Source: an uncultured Prevotellaceae bacterium
GTDB taxonomy: Bacteria > Bacteroidota > Bacteroidia > Bacteroidales > Bacteroidaceae
Assembly: GCA_946411565.1 (NCBI GenBank)
Contig: CAMKEM010000005.1
Coordinates: 1-64,000 of the forward strand
DNA: 64,000 bases
Reading direction: 5' to 3'
Shown here: piece after piece, positions 38,266 through 49,304 of the stretch
Layout: every line of letters begins with the position of its first letter
Position numbering within the stretch: position 1 is the stretch's first letter
Translations under genes and position numbers: made by a program
The notes under the pieces: generated by a model
What the model saw: the letters and a program-made list of their open reading frames with translations, nothing else
The model's database searches: none
What the model was told of the DNA's origin: nothing

Positions 38266-38298
38266 AAAAGCGTATCCCTCAAGAGAGATACGCTTTAT
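38266..38298 (-). terminator. Terminator of the six-gene envelope operon
   Basis: AAAGCGTATCTCTCTTGAGGGATACGCTTTTTC on the minus strand. Confidence 0.8.
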
Positions 38299-38306
38299 AT
38301 CTTGCA

Positions 38307-39995
38307 TTAAATTGGTCTATGTTCAGCTCTCATACGAGCAGCAGTCTTTGGCTGACCCTTTGCACATGCATTGAAAATCTGATCTCCAATGCTATATGTC
38401 AAATCAGAATCCATCATATAGAGGGCATACTTCATAGCACTTTGATATTCCTTATTGTAGAAGTGGTACATGCCAAGATACTGAGCAGCAACAGCCCAAT
38501 ATTGTTCATCAGCAGCATCACGACTAGGGTTAGCAGCCTCAAGATTGAACAGCTTGGTAAACTGATTAAGAGCCTTACCAGTTCCAGGATTTTCCTCAGT
38601 CTGAGAAAGCATATACGCATGGTTGTAATAGATCTTACAAACTGTAGGATCTGTAGGGAACTCCTGCTCAATCTTTGTGAACAAATCCAACAGTTCACGC
38701 TGTGCAATACTCTTCTCTGTAGAATCTTCAGCCTTTTGATACTTCGTTAAGAGAATCTCTGTCAAGTTCAGCCAATCATCGATTGTTACATCATTAGGAT
38801 TCTTCTTACTCTTCTGATATTCACGGATATGAAGTGCTTGATCAAACTTTCCTTGCGCCATTAAAGCACTAACAATCTTACCAATATCACCTCTCATTGT
38901 ATTATACTGAGCTGCAGCAAGATCACGCTGTCCCATAGTGATACCCAAATCCTGTGAAAGATCAAGACCAACATCAAGACCTTCTTGCAATTTATCAATA
39001 GCAGCCTCTAATCCTACATTACCAGTACTAAGACTATCTATACTCTCCAATGAGAACATTGAAAGTGCTAGATAACGATAATCGTAAGGCATATAATGAT
39101 AATGAAGCTTAGCTGTATCTGCACTCTGGAAAAGCTCATTAGCATTCTTGATAGCATCCTGATAACGCTGCAAGCCATAGTTTGCAGCAAGCATTATACT
39201 AAGGAATCGAGGATCAGTAACCTCCTGTTCATGTGCAAAAGTAGCTACACTAAGAATCTTTTCACGATAGAAATCCTTCTCATCAGGTTGCTTAGACAGG
39301 TCAACTGCATAGTCCAAAGCATTACAATAAGCGTTGAGTTCATCAAGTGAGAGATTCTCGTTGCCCTGTTCTTCATAGGTATAGATACCTTTCTTAAGAA
39401 GAGCCAACTTTGTACCGAGTGTATCAGCAGGAGCTTTCTTTGCAATAGCAACCTGAAGAGCAGCTATTGTACCACCGATCTTGAGGTCAGGACGCTGATC
39501 GCGAAGCAAAAGGAACTGTCTCAATACGCCCTCAGGATCCTCTGATGACTTCATTGCAGCATAATATTCATAAGAGTCAGGATAAAGAGGATTGACCTCC
39601 ATCGCCTTCTTAAAATAGATGAGAGCAGTATCTCTGTAAGCAGAATCTCCATAGTGATCAAACTTATACTGACAATGCCTACCGAGAAGCACGTATGAAG
39701 GAGCGAAGTCTGGCTGAACCTCAAGAGCCTGCATTGCATACTTCTTTGTCTTATCAAAGTCCTGGTTCATATTGTAAGCCTCGGCAATACCAAGAAGAAC
39801 TGTAGGGTTCTTACGGTTTACAATTGCAATACGATATGCAAGTGTATCTGCATAGTTTGCAAACTCTCTGATAGTCTCAGCGAGCGCACCAGTAAGTGCC
39901 TTTACATCAGTCTGTGCATTAGCTGGAGCAGCAAATGCTCCAAGCAGAAAGACTGAAAGGATGATATGTTTGAAAAATTTCATTCTATTATGCAT
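38307..39995 (-). CDS. TPR-repeat periplasmic protein
   Basis: 562 aa; signal peptide; TPR-like units (KKYAMQALEVQPDFAPSYVLLGRHC...YFKKAMEVNPLYPDSYEYYA). Confidence 0.8.
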   Translation of the reverse strand: MHNRMKFFKHIILSVFLLGAFAAPANAQTDVKALTGALAETIREFANYADTLAYRIAIVNRKNPTVLLGIAEAYNMNQDFDKTKKYAMQALEVQPDFAPSYVLLGRHCQYKFDHYGDSAYRDTALIYFKKAMEVNPLYPDSYEYYAAMKSSEDPEGVLRQFLLLRDQRPDLKIGGTIAALQVAIAKKAPADTLGTKLALLKKGIYTYEEQGNENLSLDELNAYCNALDYAVDLSKQPDEKDFYREKILSVATFAHEQEVTDPRFLSIMLAANYGLQRYQDAIKNANELFQSADTAKLHYHYMPYDYRYLALSMFSLESIDSLSTGNVGLEAAIDKLQEGLDVGLDLSQDLGITMGQRDLAAAQYNTMRGDIGKIVSALMAQGKFDQALHIREYQKSKKNPNDVTIDDWLNLTEILLTKYQKAEDSTEKSIAQRELLDLFTKIEQEFPTDPTVCKIYYNHAYMLSQTEENPGTGKALNQFTKLFNLEAANPSRDAADEQYWAVAAQYLGMYHFYNKEYQSAMKYALYMMDSDLTYSIGDQIFNACAKGQPKTAARMRAEHRPI

Positions 39996-40003
39996 CTAAA
40001 GGT

Positions 40004-43000
40004 TTATCTAAGAGTATAATGAACACCTAAGTTGATAGTCTGCATCAGAGTTGAGCGTCCCATGAAGTGATGCTGTCCACCACGATTCAAGATATAGATT
40101 GTTGGCTGACAGAATGCAGCAAAACGATCAGCAATCTTACGAGAGATACGGATACCTGCATGAGCACCAATACTTATGTCCTTTGCTCTAAAGTCAGCAT
40201 CAAGACCTCTAAGTTTGTCAGCATCCTGGAAATATACAGTAGGACCAATAAATATGTCGTACTCTGTAGTACGTGGACGGAAACCACCCATGAGAGTTGT
40301 AAGGTTCGCATTGAAACTAGCAGAAAGAAGTCCCAAATTTACAACCCTTGCAGATTGCATATCGCTTCGTCCAACAAGCTCATAAGTCAAACGACCTGCA
40401 AAATATTCTGTGAAACGATATTCACCGAAGAGCATACCCTGACCACCAGAAATGAAGCCCTTAGAACCAACAGCTCTAGAATTGTGACCACGATAACTAT
40501 GGAACATATTGAAACCACCAGCAATACCAAAACGCATACGAGATGAAAGCCATGGCTTGAAATCGTACATAGCGCTGATATCACGCATCTCACGATATTT
40601 CTCTGTACGGAGGTTCATACCAAAACCAAGCTTGATTGAGTGACGTCCCTGATTATTGTCATCAAACACCCATGATTCATATACAGGATCTTGTGGTCTT
40701 GTAGAACTTGCTGTAGAATAGAGATATTCAATAAAGACATTCACGTCATCACTAAGCTTATACCAAGGATGAATACCAAAGTTTAAGTTTGTGATATTCT
40801 GTCTCAAAAGGTTAAATCCATCATCTACAGGCTTCTTATTGATATTAGCAGAAGTCATAAATCTATGCATATTCTTCTTGCCAAAACCAATACCAACAAA
40901 GCCATAAACGCCCCATGGATCATCCCATGTAAAATCTCTGAAGAAACCCATTGGGTTTACAAGCAAATCAACTCTTCCACCAAGGTAGTTCTCGTTGAAG
41001 AACTCAGTTCCACTCATAAGAGGGTTATCGCCTTTATTGCTTCCCCACTCATAGTAGCCCCATTCAGTAGAACGACGGGTAAGTGTACCTCTGAAACCAG
41101 CAACCGGAGCGAACCACTTACCTACAGAAATACTACTTTCATAACCTATACCGAGTTTTGAACCTCCAACAGTAGGATCCTGATTCTCAGCAGAAGTCAT
41201 ACAGATACCAGATGAAGCCTCCACGAAGAGAGGGTCACGCCAACGCTCAATATCAAGAGAATCCTCGAAACTTGAGAGACGCTTAGCTGGAGCAAGTGCA
41301 TACTGAACACCAAGATTGAATGTCTGGAGTGACTGCCAATTACCACCCAACTTAGGTGCATGACTGCCATACTTAACATTTCTAAGAAGATATGCAGAAG
41401 GCATAAAGTAAACAGATGCCTGATTTGTAAATCTATAGCTCAAACGAAGATTAAGATTACCACCAAGCTTAAGATCACTATCTGTTACTGGAAGTTCAGG
41501 ATTTCCCAAAACAACCTTTGCAGTTTCACCTGTCAGCCAAGAAGCAGTCAAAGCAATACCACCATCTACATCCCACTTACGGTATGGATCTACACCACGC
41601 AAAAGGCTTGCAAGATGGAAAACTGGTCCTACATTAAATAATGACATATGTGATGAGTGCTTGATAGCATAACCACCATCCCATTTTGACTTCTGATTTC
41701 CTTCAACATCGCTTAAATTAACATATTCCATACCAATTCTGGTTGAGAAATAGTGATTAAAACGATATTCACCGAACAAAGAGAAACCACTTACATAAGC
41801 GTCTTTCTGCTCCCTAAGATATGGATAATATGTCTGTTGACGCTGAAGGTATGAAGCGCCCACACCAAGTGTCAAACGAGAAGCGACATTTGGATAAACT
41901 GGAAGTTCTTCAGGAAGATAAGTATCACGATACTTACGAGCCTCACTTGTAACGGTAAAACCAAGGTTTACATCAATATTATAACGCTTTGAGAGTCTAG
42001 CGATTCCTTCGTATCTTGTCACATGTGGCTCAACAAAGACCTGAACGCCCTTATCAACGCCGTACCATCCATGAACACCAGCCTCAAGATTGATTATATT
42101 ATGTCTTTCAAAAGAATTTACGCCCTTATATTTCTCAGAGCGACCAATACTCAAACCACCCAAAAGATAAGCTCCATACTTGGAATTCCAATCATAGTAC
42201 TTTCCAAATCCGAAAGGATTAATTATACCTTCTACACGAAGACCACCCCAAGAGTAACGATTTGACATCTGGTAACCATCTCCCTGATACGTCTTAATAT
42301 ATTCCGCATTACGACCAGTAAAACCTAATCGCATACCAAAAGCAGGTGAGAACCACTTACCGACAGCAACAGCGGTATTATGGCCACGATGACCAAAGGA
42401 AGCACCAGTCTGGAAATCAATGAAATAAGGATTTTGCCAAACGCGAAGTTTCTCTACGTCAGTCAAACCAGCATAATGCCATGAACTACGGATTCGATTC
42501 CAAGCCTCAGGACTATTATGATCACGAAGATAGTAAGCATAAGTACCACGAACGCCATAAAACAGGTCATACTTGTGCCAGTTACGCTTAACAGAATTAT
42601 CGATCTGGTCAGAAGCAACACCAACATATGGCTCTATAGAGAAATAGCTTCTTGGACCTCCATAAATACCAAGAGAAAGGCCAAAGTGTGCATTTACAGA
42701 GAACTTAGCACCTTTCATCTCATTTGCCAACCAATCTCCCTCTGCGTATGATGATTTAGTAAAACCAAATCCAATACCTCCGAATGCACTAATATTTACA
42801 GGACGCTGAGGATTATAACCTGCAAAGTATGTTGACAAATTATACATATAGTCAATGTTACCATTAACCATATAGAATCTTGAAATATTTCCAGAGTATG
42901 GACGTAATGCATTTTCCAGATTCACGTAAAAACGAGCACTACTAAGTGGAGTAAAGTTTTTACCAATACCAAGATGAGCATTCTCCATTACGTTGAGCTT

Positions 43001-43339
43001 GAATCCCTCAACTCCACCTATTTTCTGCAAGCCAAAACCACCCATAAAGTAGAAATGATCCCAAAAACTCTTGCTTGTAAACGTATCACCTGAAGGCAGG
43101 AAACGATCCTCAATGATATAATCATGAGCATTCAACTGTCCTTCCTGCTGAGCACGATTAATCTTACTCAACTTTGTGACATCTTTACTTGCAATGAATT
43201 CCTCCTCATCAATGTCAGTGGTATCAATGGCAGCAGTATATGCATCTCTAGAGGATAGAGAAGCCTTTGCTACCGCATTCACTGCGGCGCTACTAAACAG
43301 CATGGCTGCCAAAGCTATGATATATTTTGTCTTATTCAT
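40004..43339 (-). CDS. Large outer-membrane protein with repeated beta-barrel units
   Basis: 1111 aa; recurrent blocks INPFGFGKYYDWNSKYGAYLLGGLSIGRSEK..., VNPMGFFRDFTWDDPWGVYGFVGIGFGKKN... and an N-terminal related block. Confidence 0.75.
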   Translation of the reverse strand: MNKTKYIIALAAMLFSSAAVNAVAKASLSSRDAYTAAIDTTDIDEEEFIASKDVTKLSKINRAQQEGQLNAHDYIIEDRFLPSGDTFTSKSFWDHFYFMGGFGLQKIGGVEGFKLNVMENAHLGIGKNFTPLSSARFYVNLENALRPYSGNISRFYMVNGNIDYMYNLSTYFAGYNPQRPVNISAFGGIGFGFTKSSYAEGDWLANEMKGAKFSVNAHFGLSLGIYGGPRSYFSIEPYVGVASDQIDNSVKRNWHKYDLFYGVRGTYAYYLRDHNSPEAWNRIRSSWHYAGLTDVEKLRVWQNPYFIDFQTGASFGHRGHNTAVAVGKWFSPAFGMRLGFTGRNAEYIKTYQGDGYQMSNRYSWGGLRVEGIINPFGFGKYYDWNSKYGAYLLGGLSIGRSEKYKGVNSFERHNIINLEAGVHGWYGVDKGVQVFVEPHVTRYEGIARLSKRYNIDVNLGFTVTSEARKYRDTYLPEELPVYPNVASRLTLGVGASYLQRQQTYYPYLREQKDAYVSGFSLFGEYRFNHYFSTRIGMEYVNLSDVEGNQKSKWDGGYAIKHSSHMSLFNVGPVFHLASLLRGVDPYRKWDVDGGIALTASWLTGETAKVVLGNPELPVTDSDLKLGGNLNLRLSYRFTNQASVYFMPSAYLLRNVKYGSHAPKLGGNWQSLQTFNLGVQYALAPAKRLSSFEDSLDIERWRDPLFVEASSGICMTSAENQDPTVGGSKLGIGYESSISVGKWFAPVAGFRGTLTRRSTEWGYYEWGSNKGDNPLMSGTEFFNENYLGGRVDLLVNPMGFFRDFTWDDPWGVYGFVGIGFGKKNMHRFMTSANINKKPVDDGFNLLRQNITNLNFGIHPWYKLSDDVNVFIEYLYSTASSTRPQDPVYESWVFDDNNQGRHSIKLGFGMNLRTEKYREMRDISAMYDFKPWLSSRMRFGIAGGFNMFHSYRGHNSRAVGSKGFISGGQGMLFGEYRFTEYFAGRLTYELVGRSDMQSARVVNLGLLSASFNANLTTLMGGFRPRTTEYDIFIGPTVYFQDADKLRGLDADFRAKDISIGAHAGIRISRKIADRFAAFCQPTIYILNRGGQHHFMGRSTLMQTINLGVHYTLR

Positions 43340-43399
43340 TTTCTTTATAAAGCTGGTTATATATCAGCGATTATGTAGTTTCCTGATTTATTTGACGAT

Positions 43400-46000
43400 T
43401 TAATTACCTTGCTCTGTCTTAGTTTCTGTATTATCCTGCGCAGGCTGTTGTCCAGCGTTAGGATCCGCAGCATTCGCAGTCTGATCAAGATTGAGATCAA
43501 CGCTCAAATCGTCATCATCACCTCCACTAACAGTAATGTCCTCTTCATTCTCAGACTTTCCATCATCTGATAGTACAACAAGATCATCGAAACGCTGCTC
43601 ATACTTTGCAAAATCTTTCTTCTTATAAAGATAAAGCTTTCGAAGATCATCACTTATCTGACCATCATTAAAGTAATAATACTTATAACTTGGTTCCAAC
43701 TTGAAAGAATGGTGGAAGTAAGCGAGATAATCAGGAATATAATTAGGACGGGCAACCTTCGTGTTCTTGAAACTCTCTGCACGAGCCGCCATAATACCCT
43801 TCATATACCACTTCTTTGCATTATTGTTATCCATTGCATTAACAAGGGAATCAATATGCTGCTGAGTGAGTCCCAACTGCTTAATTGTCATCAACTCAAG
43901 AGCTGCCTCTGTATAGAATACAGCATGATTATCTGCATGAGATGAAAGCACCTCCTCCATTTCCTGGAGGTATGAATTTGTCTCTGATGGAGACATCTGC
44001 TTTGTCACACACTTCATGAAACGATCCTTGAAATTGATAAACATACGAAGCTTAGCAACCTTTGGATCATTCTGCTCAGATGCCTTACCAAACCAGAAGT
44101 TCATATAACTCTGAGCACTATCACGCTCATCCTTCATATAATATGTAAGAATCTGGTTAATAAGAATCTCACGACGATTCTTCTGAGCGACATCAGTATT
44201 ACGAGCTGGTCTGCCCTGTACTCTTGAACTACGTGTGTTAATAAAAGGACGAAGGATGTTGAGATCAGGCGCACCCTCTCTCATCTTTAGAATAGCCATT
44301 CTGTTTGCACAATACATAGCAAACTTGACATTCTCATAACCCAAATCCTTTGTTACGTGTCTATAAGCAAGACGAGTAATAATATCCTGATCCTCCTTGT
44401 CCTCAATTACGTCAAAGAGGTTATAATAGTCACCATCAGAAAGATCCTCCTTGCCATCAATAAGATTCTGCTTATGCTCATAATAGAACGCAGCAACCTC
44501 AGCGCCATTCATAATGTGCTTACGCTCATAGCGGTAAGTACAACGCATACGACGCATTGACTCAAGGATTGGTACAATATATGTATCATAGAAAGGAAGA
44601 AGACGGATACTACTTTCACCAGATGTTATAGCAGTACGAAGCGAATCTGCCTTATCCTTGTTTCCCTCACTATCAAGTTCCTTTGCAACATCATCCCAGC
44701 TATATACTCTTGGAGCCTGTTTGTTGAAACTTACATCAGCCTTACCAAGACCATTGCGAAGAATATTGTAAGCTACATCAAGACGACCAGAAGCAAGTTT
44801 ACGGTTAGCCTCATAACCACCATCAGGAGAAGCTGTAGCTTCAATTGAAACCTGCATCAAAAGATCACCATACGACTTCAACTCTTCAAGGAATGTATCA
44901 CGAATAGAGTCGTTCTGGGCATCTTGTATAAGAACAGACTTACCAACCTGGAAACGAAGTTTGATATCCTGATTCTTTGTCTCAAAGTTCTCATCAGCCT
45001 GAGTCGCAAACTCATCAAGATCCATATCTGCCTGAGAAACTGCGAGATTAAGGAACTTATAATAATTTTTCTTTGTACAAGAAGATGTACTTGCCCAGTC
45101 TGCCAAATAGATATGATGATAGTCCGCTACCTCAAGGAGATAAGGGAACTTATAGTCCATACTTGGGGTACGCTTCTTATATATTACAGTAGTATCAATA
45201 TCCACACGATTATGGATATTCAGAATGATGTTACTAGAATAGTAATCCTTCAACTTATCGTTTTTACGATAGTTGTAACCCATTCGACGATCCTGAAGCT
45301 CATGATATTCAGCACCCTCATAGCAAAGACCTTTTACGAAATCAACAGTATCACCAGTCTCACACTCCACAGCATAAGGCTGAATAATAAGACGAGAGTC
45401 TTCAGCAACCATGCCTGCAGGAAGATGCACAACAATTGGAATATAACAATGTACACCATCATCAAGAGCTGGAGCTGCAACAAGACTCAAAGTATCACGG
45501 CTCTGTCCCTGTACCTCAACGTTACTAAGAGTGTGATTTCCCTTGAAGTCAATCTTCTTCTCATGAACATGGATATACTCTGTCTGACCTGCAACAGTCT
45601 CAATTACAATGAAGTCAGCACCATCAGAGGTAAGGTCATCGTCTGGATCAAAAGAAGTCACAAGCAATGCCATACCAGGATACTGAACACGGACATTGAA
45701 AGTACCATTAGCCTTTGACTTCTTGAAGTTCAGGTTATACTTAGTGACAGCTTCATCAAAGGCAAGAGGATTAGTACCATTTGTTATCTCTGGCATAGTA
45801 GCCTCAAGAATAGCCTTAATATCATTAGCTTTCTTCGATGTCTTGAAGAGAGCATAACGAAGTGGCTTGGTGGTAATCTCATCACCAGTCTTGAACTGAA
45901 CCTTGACACTAGCAGTAAATGGCTCATCACCTTGTGCCATAAGTGTATTACTTATAGCAAAAAGCAACATTGTCAAAAGTATAAATAATTTCTTCATCAT
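43400..46000 (-). CDS. 866-aa envelope protein with OmpA-like segment (DUF3868-like architecture possible)
   Basis: Signal peptide; VSIEATASPDGGYEANRKLASGRLDVAYNILRNGL matches the OmpA C-terminal pattern. Confidence 0.65.
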   Translation of the reverse strand: MMKKLFILLTMLLFAISNTLMAQGDEPFTASVKVQFKTGDEITTKPLRYALFKTSKKANDIKAILEATMPEITNGTNPLAFDEAVTKYNLNFKKSKANGTFNVRVQYPGMALLVTSFDPDDDLTSDGADFIVIETVAGQTEYIHVHEKKIDFKGNHTLSNVEVQGQSRDTLSLVAAPALDDGVHCYIPIVVHLPAGMVAEDSRLIIQPYAVECETGDTVDFVKGLCYEGAEYHELQDRRMGYNYRKNDKLKDYYSSNIILNIHNRVDIDTTVIYKKRTPSMDYKFPYLLEVADYHHIYLADWASTSSCTKKNYYKFLNLAVSQADMDLDEFATQADENFETKNQDIKLRFQVGKSVLIQDAQNDSIRDTFLEELKSYGDLLMQVSIEATASPDGGYEANRKLASGRLDVAYNILRNGLGKADVSFNKQAPRVYSWDDVAKELDSEGNKDKADSLRTAITSGESSIRLLPFYDTYIVPILESMRRMRCTYRYERKHIMNGAEVAAFYYEHKQNLIDGKEDLSDGDYYNLFDVIEDKEDQDIITRLAYRHVTKDLGYENVKFAMYCANRMAILKMREGAPDLNILRPFINTRSSRVQGRPARNTDVAQKNRREILINQILTYYMKDERDSAQSYMNFWFGKASEQNDPKVAKLRMFINFKDRFMKCVTKQMSPSETNSYLQEMEEVLSSHADNHAVFYTEAALELMTIKQLGLTQQHIDSLVNAMDNNNAKKWYMKGIMAARAESFKNTKVARPNYIPDYLAYFHHSFKLEPSYKYYYFNDGQISDDLRKLYLYKKKDFAKYEQRFDDLVVLSDDGKSENEEDITVSGGDDDDLSVDLNLDQTANAADPNAGQQPAQDNTETKTEQGN

Positions 46001-46067
46001 TCTTATATCTGCTCCTAAACTGACAGACGACTATTATTGATTATACGAAATTGTATATGAAAACTGT

Positions 46068-46631
46068 TTACTTTAAAACGTACGAAATGGAAAGTCCGAT
46101 TCGAGTTGGAAGAAGATAGTATCCATTAGCGTTTGCCTTGGTAATACCCTGTTCTGGTGAATCCTGATCATAATGAGCATTTATGAAATGCTCCTTCTGG
46201 TTGTAGTATATTGCACCATAACCAGCATGGAAATCAAGACTAAGACGACGAGTAATGTTATAAACATAACCAAACGTTAAACCAGCACCAACTGCATCGC
46301 CCCTATAGGTTTTGTTCTTCCATTCAATATTATAACGTCCACCTATAGCGCCAAGTCCCATGAATATTCCATGCACTGGTCGATGAGAAAGATAGTAACG
46401 GAATTCAGGCTGAACGACTGTCGCCTCGATATTCTTTCCCATTCCCTTCCATGCATAGATAAAATTCACGCCAAAAGAGGTCTTATTGCCTGTAACAATT
46501 TCCATACCAAGTGATGGAGCCATAAGAGCATCCATTGCAAGGTCTGTATTTACAGCTACCATCTGAGCCTTAACACCCAGTGATACCACAATAGCACATA
46601 CTATAGAGAGTATTTTCTTCATTCTTTTCAC
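46068..46631 (-). CDS. DUF3575-like outer-membrane beta-barrel protein
   Basis: 187 aa; MVAVNTDLAMDALMAPSLGMEI...PEFRYYLSHRPVHGIFMGLGAIGGRYNIEW. Confidence 0.75.
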   Translation of the reverse strand: MKRMKKILSIVCAIVVSLGVKAQMVAVNTDLAMDALMAPSLGMEIVTGNKTSFGVNFIYAWKGMGKNIEATVVQPEFRYYLSHRPVHGIFMGLGAIGGRYNIEWKNKTYRGDAVGAGLTFGYVYNITRRLSLDFHAGYGAIYYNQKEHFINAHYDQDSPEQGITKANANGYYLLPTRIGLSISYVLK

Positions 46632-46635
46632 TTAA

Positions 46636-47538
46636 TTAAAATGTAATATCTCCAAGTTTAATGACACTACGATTCACGCCATTGTCATCTTGACCATCAA
46701 CTACTGTGTAACGAACAGTCTTCATCTCTGGAGCCGTTGATTTATCCGCATTCAAATAGCGCACATAGATATTTGCAGTACCATTCTTCGAAACGCCAAG
46801 AACTATCAAAGATGATTTAATTTCTCTTTCTCCACCCTTCTTTATTCCATTATAGGTAAGTATGCCCTTTAGCTTTTTACCTCCAGCGACGGAACCATTT
46901 GGACGCTTTTGCGCTACAATATCGCATATCTCCACATAGATTTTATCGATATAGTTAGTTGCCTTAATTGTTCCAGAAACAAGATAATCCGTCGTTAACG
47001 TATAAGGCTTTTCATATGAAACATTTACATCTTGCCCCAACTTAACATCAACCAACTTGGTTGAGTCACCACGAAGAACACCTCCACGAAGTCTTGCATA
47101 CTTACCAGAAAGAACTTTCTTGACTCCTTCATCAGAAATATTAGTCAGTTCCTCTGTCTTATGTGCAATTATCACATCGCCATAATAAAGACTATCATTA
47201 GGAAGTTTATTAAAATTCAAATTAGCATAGTCAAAATCAGCTTCATCCTTATTAACGGCATAGAACTTATATTTACCTACAGGAACTTCTCGTAGTATTT
47301 GCCCATTCAAACTACAAATGAAAGCCTTATTATAATTTCCAGTAGTATTTGTTGCAAAAGCAACTGGGGTGCCTTTCCAATCAGGATGCATAGTTAATGT
47401 CACAATAGTAGCTTTCTTCTGCTCAGCAAGTTCTTCTTCAGAAATAGCATCAACTTGCGAACATGAAGCAAATGAGGCTGAAACCACAGCTACTGACAAT
47501 ATATGTTTAAATATTTTATTCATTTTGTCATTCTCCAT
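46636..47538 (-). CDS. DUF5119-like lipoprotein
   Basis: 300 aa; lipobox SFASCSQ; TLTMHPDW...GTPVAFATN...ILREVPVGKYKFYAVN. Confidence 0.65.
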   Translation of the reverse strand: MENDKMNKIFKHILSVAVVSASFASCSQVDAISEEELAEQKKATIVTLTMHPDWKGTPVAFATNTTGNYNKAFICSLNGQILREVPVGKYKFYAVNKDEADFDYANLNFNKLPNDSLYYGDVIIAHKTEELTNISDEGVKKVLSGKYARLRGGVLRGDSTKLVDVKLGQDVNVSYEKPYTLTTDYLVSGTIKATNYIDKIYVEICDIVAQKRPNGSVAGGKKLKGILTYNGIKKGGEREIKSSLIVLGVSKNGTANIYVRYLNADKSTAPEMKTVRYTVVDGQDDNGVNRSVIKLGDITF

Positions 47539-49304
47539 TATTTATTTTCCTTTGCAGCCTTGGCAGCAGCTTTCGCCTCTGCCTCAGCCTTCTTCTTTGC
47601 TTCCTTTTCTGCCCTAGCAGCTTCCTTTGCAGCTTCCTTCTCAGCCTTTGCTCTTGCCTTAGCCTCTTCCTGTGCCTTCTTCTTTGCATCACGATCAGCC
47701 TTAGCAGCCTCGGCCTTAGCATCAGCATCGTCCTCGTCTACATCATCATTGTCATCATTATTATCATAATCATCATCGTCGCTATTGAGCATCTGACTTT
47801 GCTTCTTCAGTTGCTCAGCGCGTTTCTTCTTTGCTTCCTTTTCCTGCTTTTCGAGAGTACGCTCCCACTCCTTCTGCTTGGCGATACGTTCCTTCTCCTT
47901 AGCAGCTTCCTGAGCATCACGTTCCTTCTGGAGAGCCTTCTGCTGAGCATCGTACTTTCTCTGTTCTGCATAAGCCTCATTCATACGCTTACGCTTCTCT
48001 TCCTCGTACTTTCTGTTTTCCTCAGCCATCTGCTTCTCCATAGCCTTTTCTTCTGCGCTCTTCTGCTTCAAGAGAGCCTTCTCTTCTGCATCAAGAGCCT
48101 TCTCAAGCTTACGTTCCTCAGCAGCCTTCAACTTGTCAGCCTCAATCTGTTGACGAACCTGTTCCTCCACCTTACGAGCATTAGCCTTATCTACGAGAGC
48201 AATACTATCCTCCTTAGCCTTCTGCTCCTGAGCCTTTATACGCTCTTCACGCTGTTTCTCACGAGCCTGCTCCTGAATCTTACGAGCCTGCTCCTCACGA
48301 GCCTTGTCAGCCTTACGTTTCATATCACGGGTATCTGCCAACTTCTGGTCAAGAACACTCTCGTGATTTCTCATATTAATAATAAGGAGAGAGTCATATT
48401 TGTTCTGGTAGAAACGATAAATTCTCAGGTAGTCCTGATCTCGCTTACGCAACTCTGCACGATAGTCGAGTTCAGCAAGTACCTTTTCCTGATATGCCAA
48501 ATCTACGTCATATCTCCAACGATACTTATTATATATATTAGCCTTGCCAAGACGATACACAAGTCCGACACGTGCCTCAGTCAAGATTGGGAATGGCACA
48601 ATTGTCAAACCAGACTTAGGCTCAGTAATAGTATAAGTCGAAGTCTGACTATCATGGCTAAACTTTTCATAGTCCGTAAGACAGAAACCTGCGCTGAAGC
48701 CAAAATCAAGGTCAACGCTCTTTCCGCTTGGGAATATATAAAGAGGGCGAATCACACCATACTGAAAACCCAAGGTATATGCCTGTCCCTGTATTCCCTC
48801 CTTACCGAAAAGGAAAGAATAGTCATCATACGCCAAATAAGCACCACGATACCAAGTAGTACGAGGATGCTTTGGACGACGACGACGGCCTGAGAAGATT
48901 TTCTCATAGGTATGACGGTGTGGGCCAAGATCGTTGGTAGTCTTTCGGGTACGCCAATAGTTACGGAATTCTGCGCGAACCTCGAACAAATTATACACAA
49001 CGCCTGGATTATAGGTATGCTTTGTATTCCAATTACCCCTGACATTAAGTCCAATGGCATTACGACTCCAGTTGTATCTACCAAGATCAACTTCGATACC
49101 GGCATTGGCCAAAAGCATCATCCAGTCGAAACCATTTGTACGAAGGGAAATACGATCGCTAAATGTAAGCGAATCGAGCTTATGATCATCTGCCATCTTC
49201 TTCTGTGCAAAAACACATGAAGATGATGCAAGCATCATAAGCAGCACGCAATATTTCAGCCCTTTTAAATTCACTGTTTTAATCAAAACTTTAATATATA
49301 ACAT
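47538..49304 (-). CDS. DUF3575-like beta-barrel fused to ~300-aa K/E/A-rich coiled coil
   Basis: 588 aa; N-terminal barrel; C-terminal EEQARKIQEQAREKQREERIKAQEQKAKEDS...AKAAAKAAKENK. Confidence 0.75.
   Translation of the reverse strand: MLYIKVLIKTVNLKGLKYCVLLMMLASSSCVFAQKKMADDHKLDSLTFSDRISLRTNGFDWMMLLANAGIEVDLGRYNWSRNAIGLNVRGNWNTKHTYNPGVVYNLFEVRAEFRNYWRTRKTTNDLGPHRHTYEKIFSGRRRRPKHPRTTWYRGAYLAYDDYSFLFGKEGIQGQAYTLGFQYGVIRPLYIFPSGKSVDLDFGFSAGFCLTDYEKFSHDSQTSTYTITEPKSGLTIVPFPILTEARVGLVYRLGKANIYNKYRWRYDVDLAYQEKVLAELDYRAELRKRDQDYLRIYRFYQNKYDSLLIINMRNHESVLDQKLADTRDMKRKADKAREEQARKIQEQAREKQREERIKAQEQKAKEDSIALVDKANARKVEEQVRQQIEADKLKAAEERKLEKALDAEEKALLKQKSAEEKAMEKQMAEENRKYEEEKRKRMNEAYAEQRKYDAQQKALQKERDAQEAAKEKERIAKQKEWERTLEKQEKEAKKKRAEQLKKQSQMLNSDDDDYDNNDDNDDVDEDDADAKAEAAKADRDAKKKAQEEAKARAKAEKEAAKEAARAEKEAKKKAEAEAKAAAKAAKENK

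Noticed and set aside
47799-48893. 364-aa plus-strand Leu/Ser-rich ORF
   Set aside because: Antisense of the coiled-coil region; the Leu/Phe-rich translation is the complement of Lys/Glu codons.
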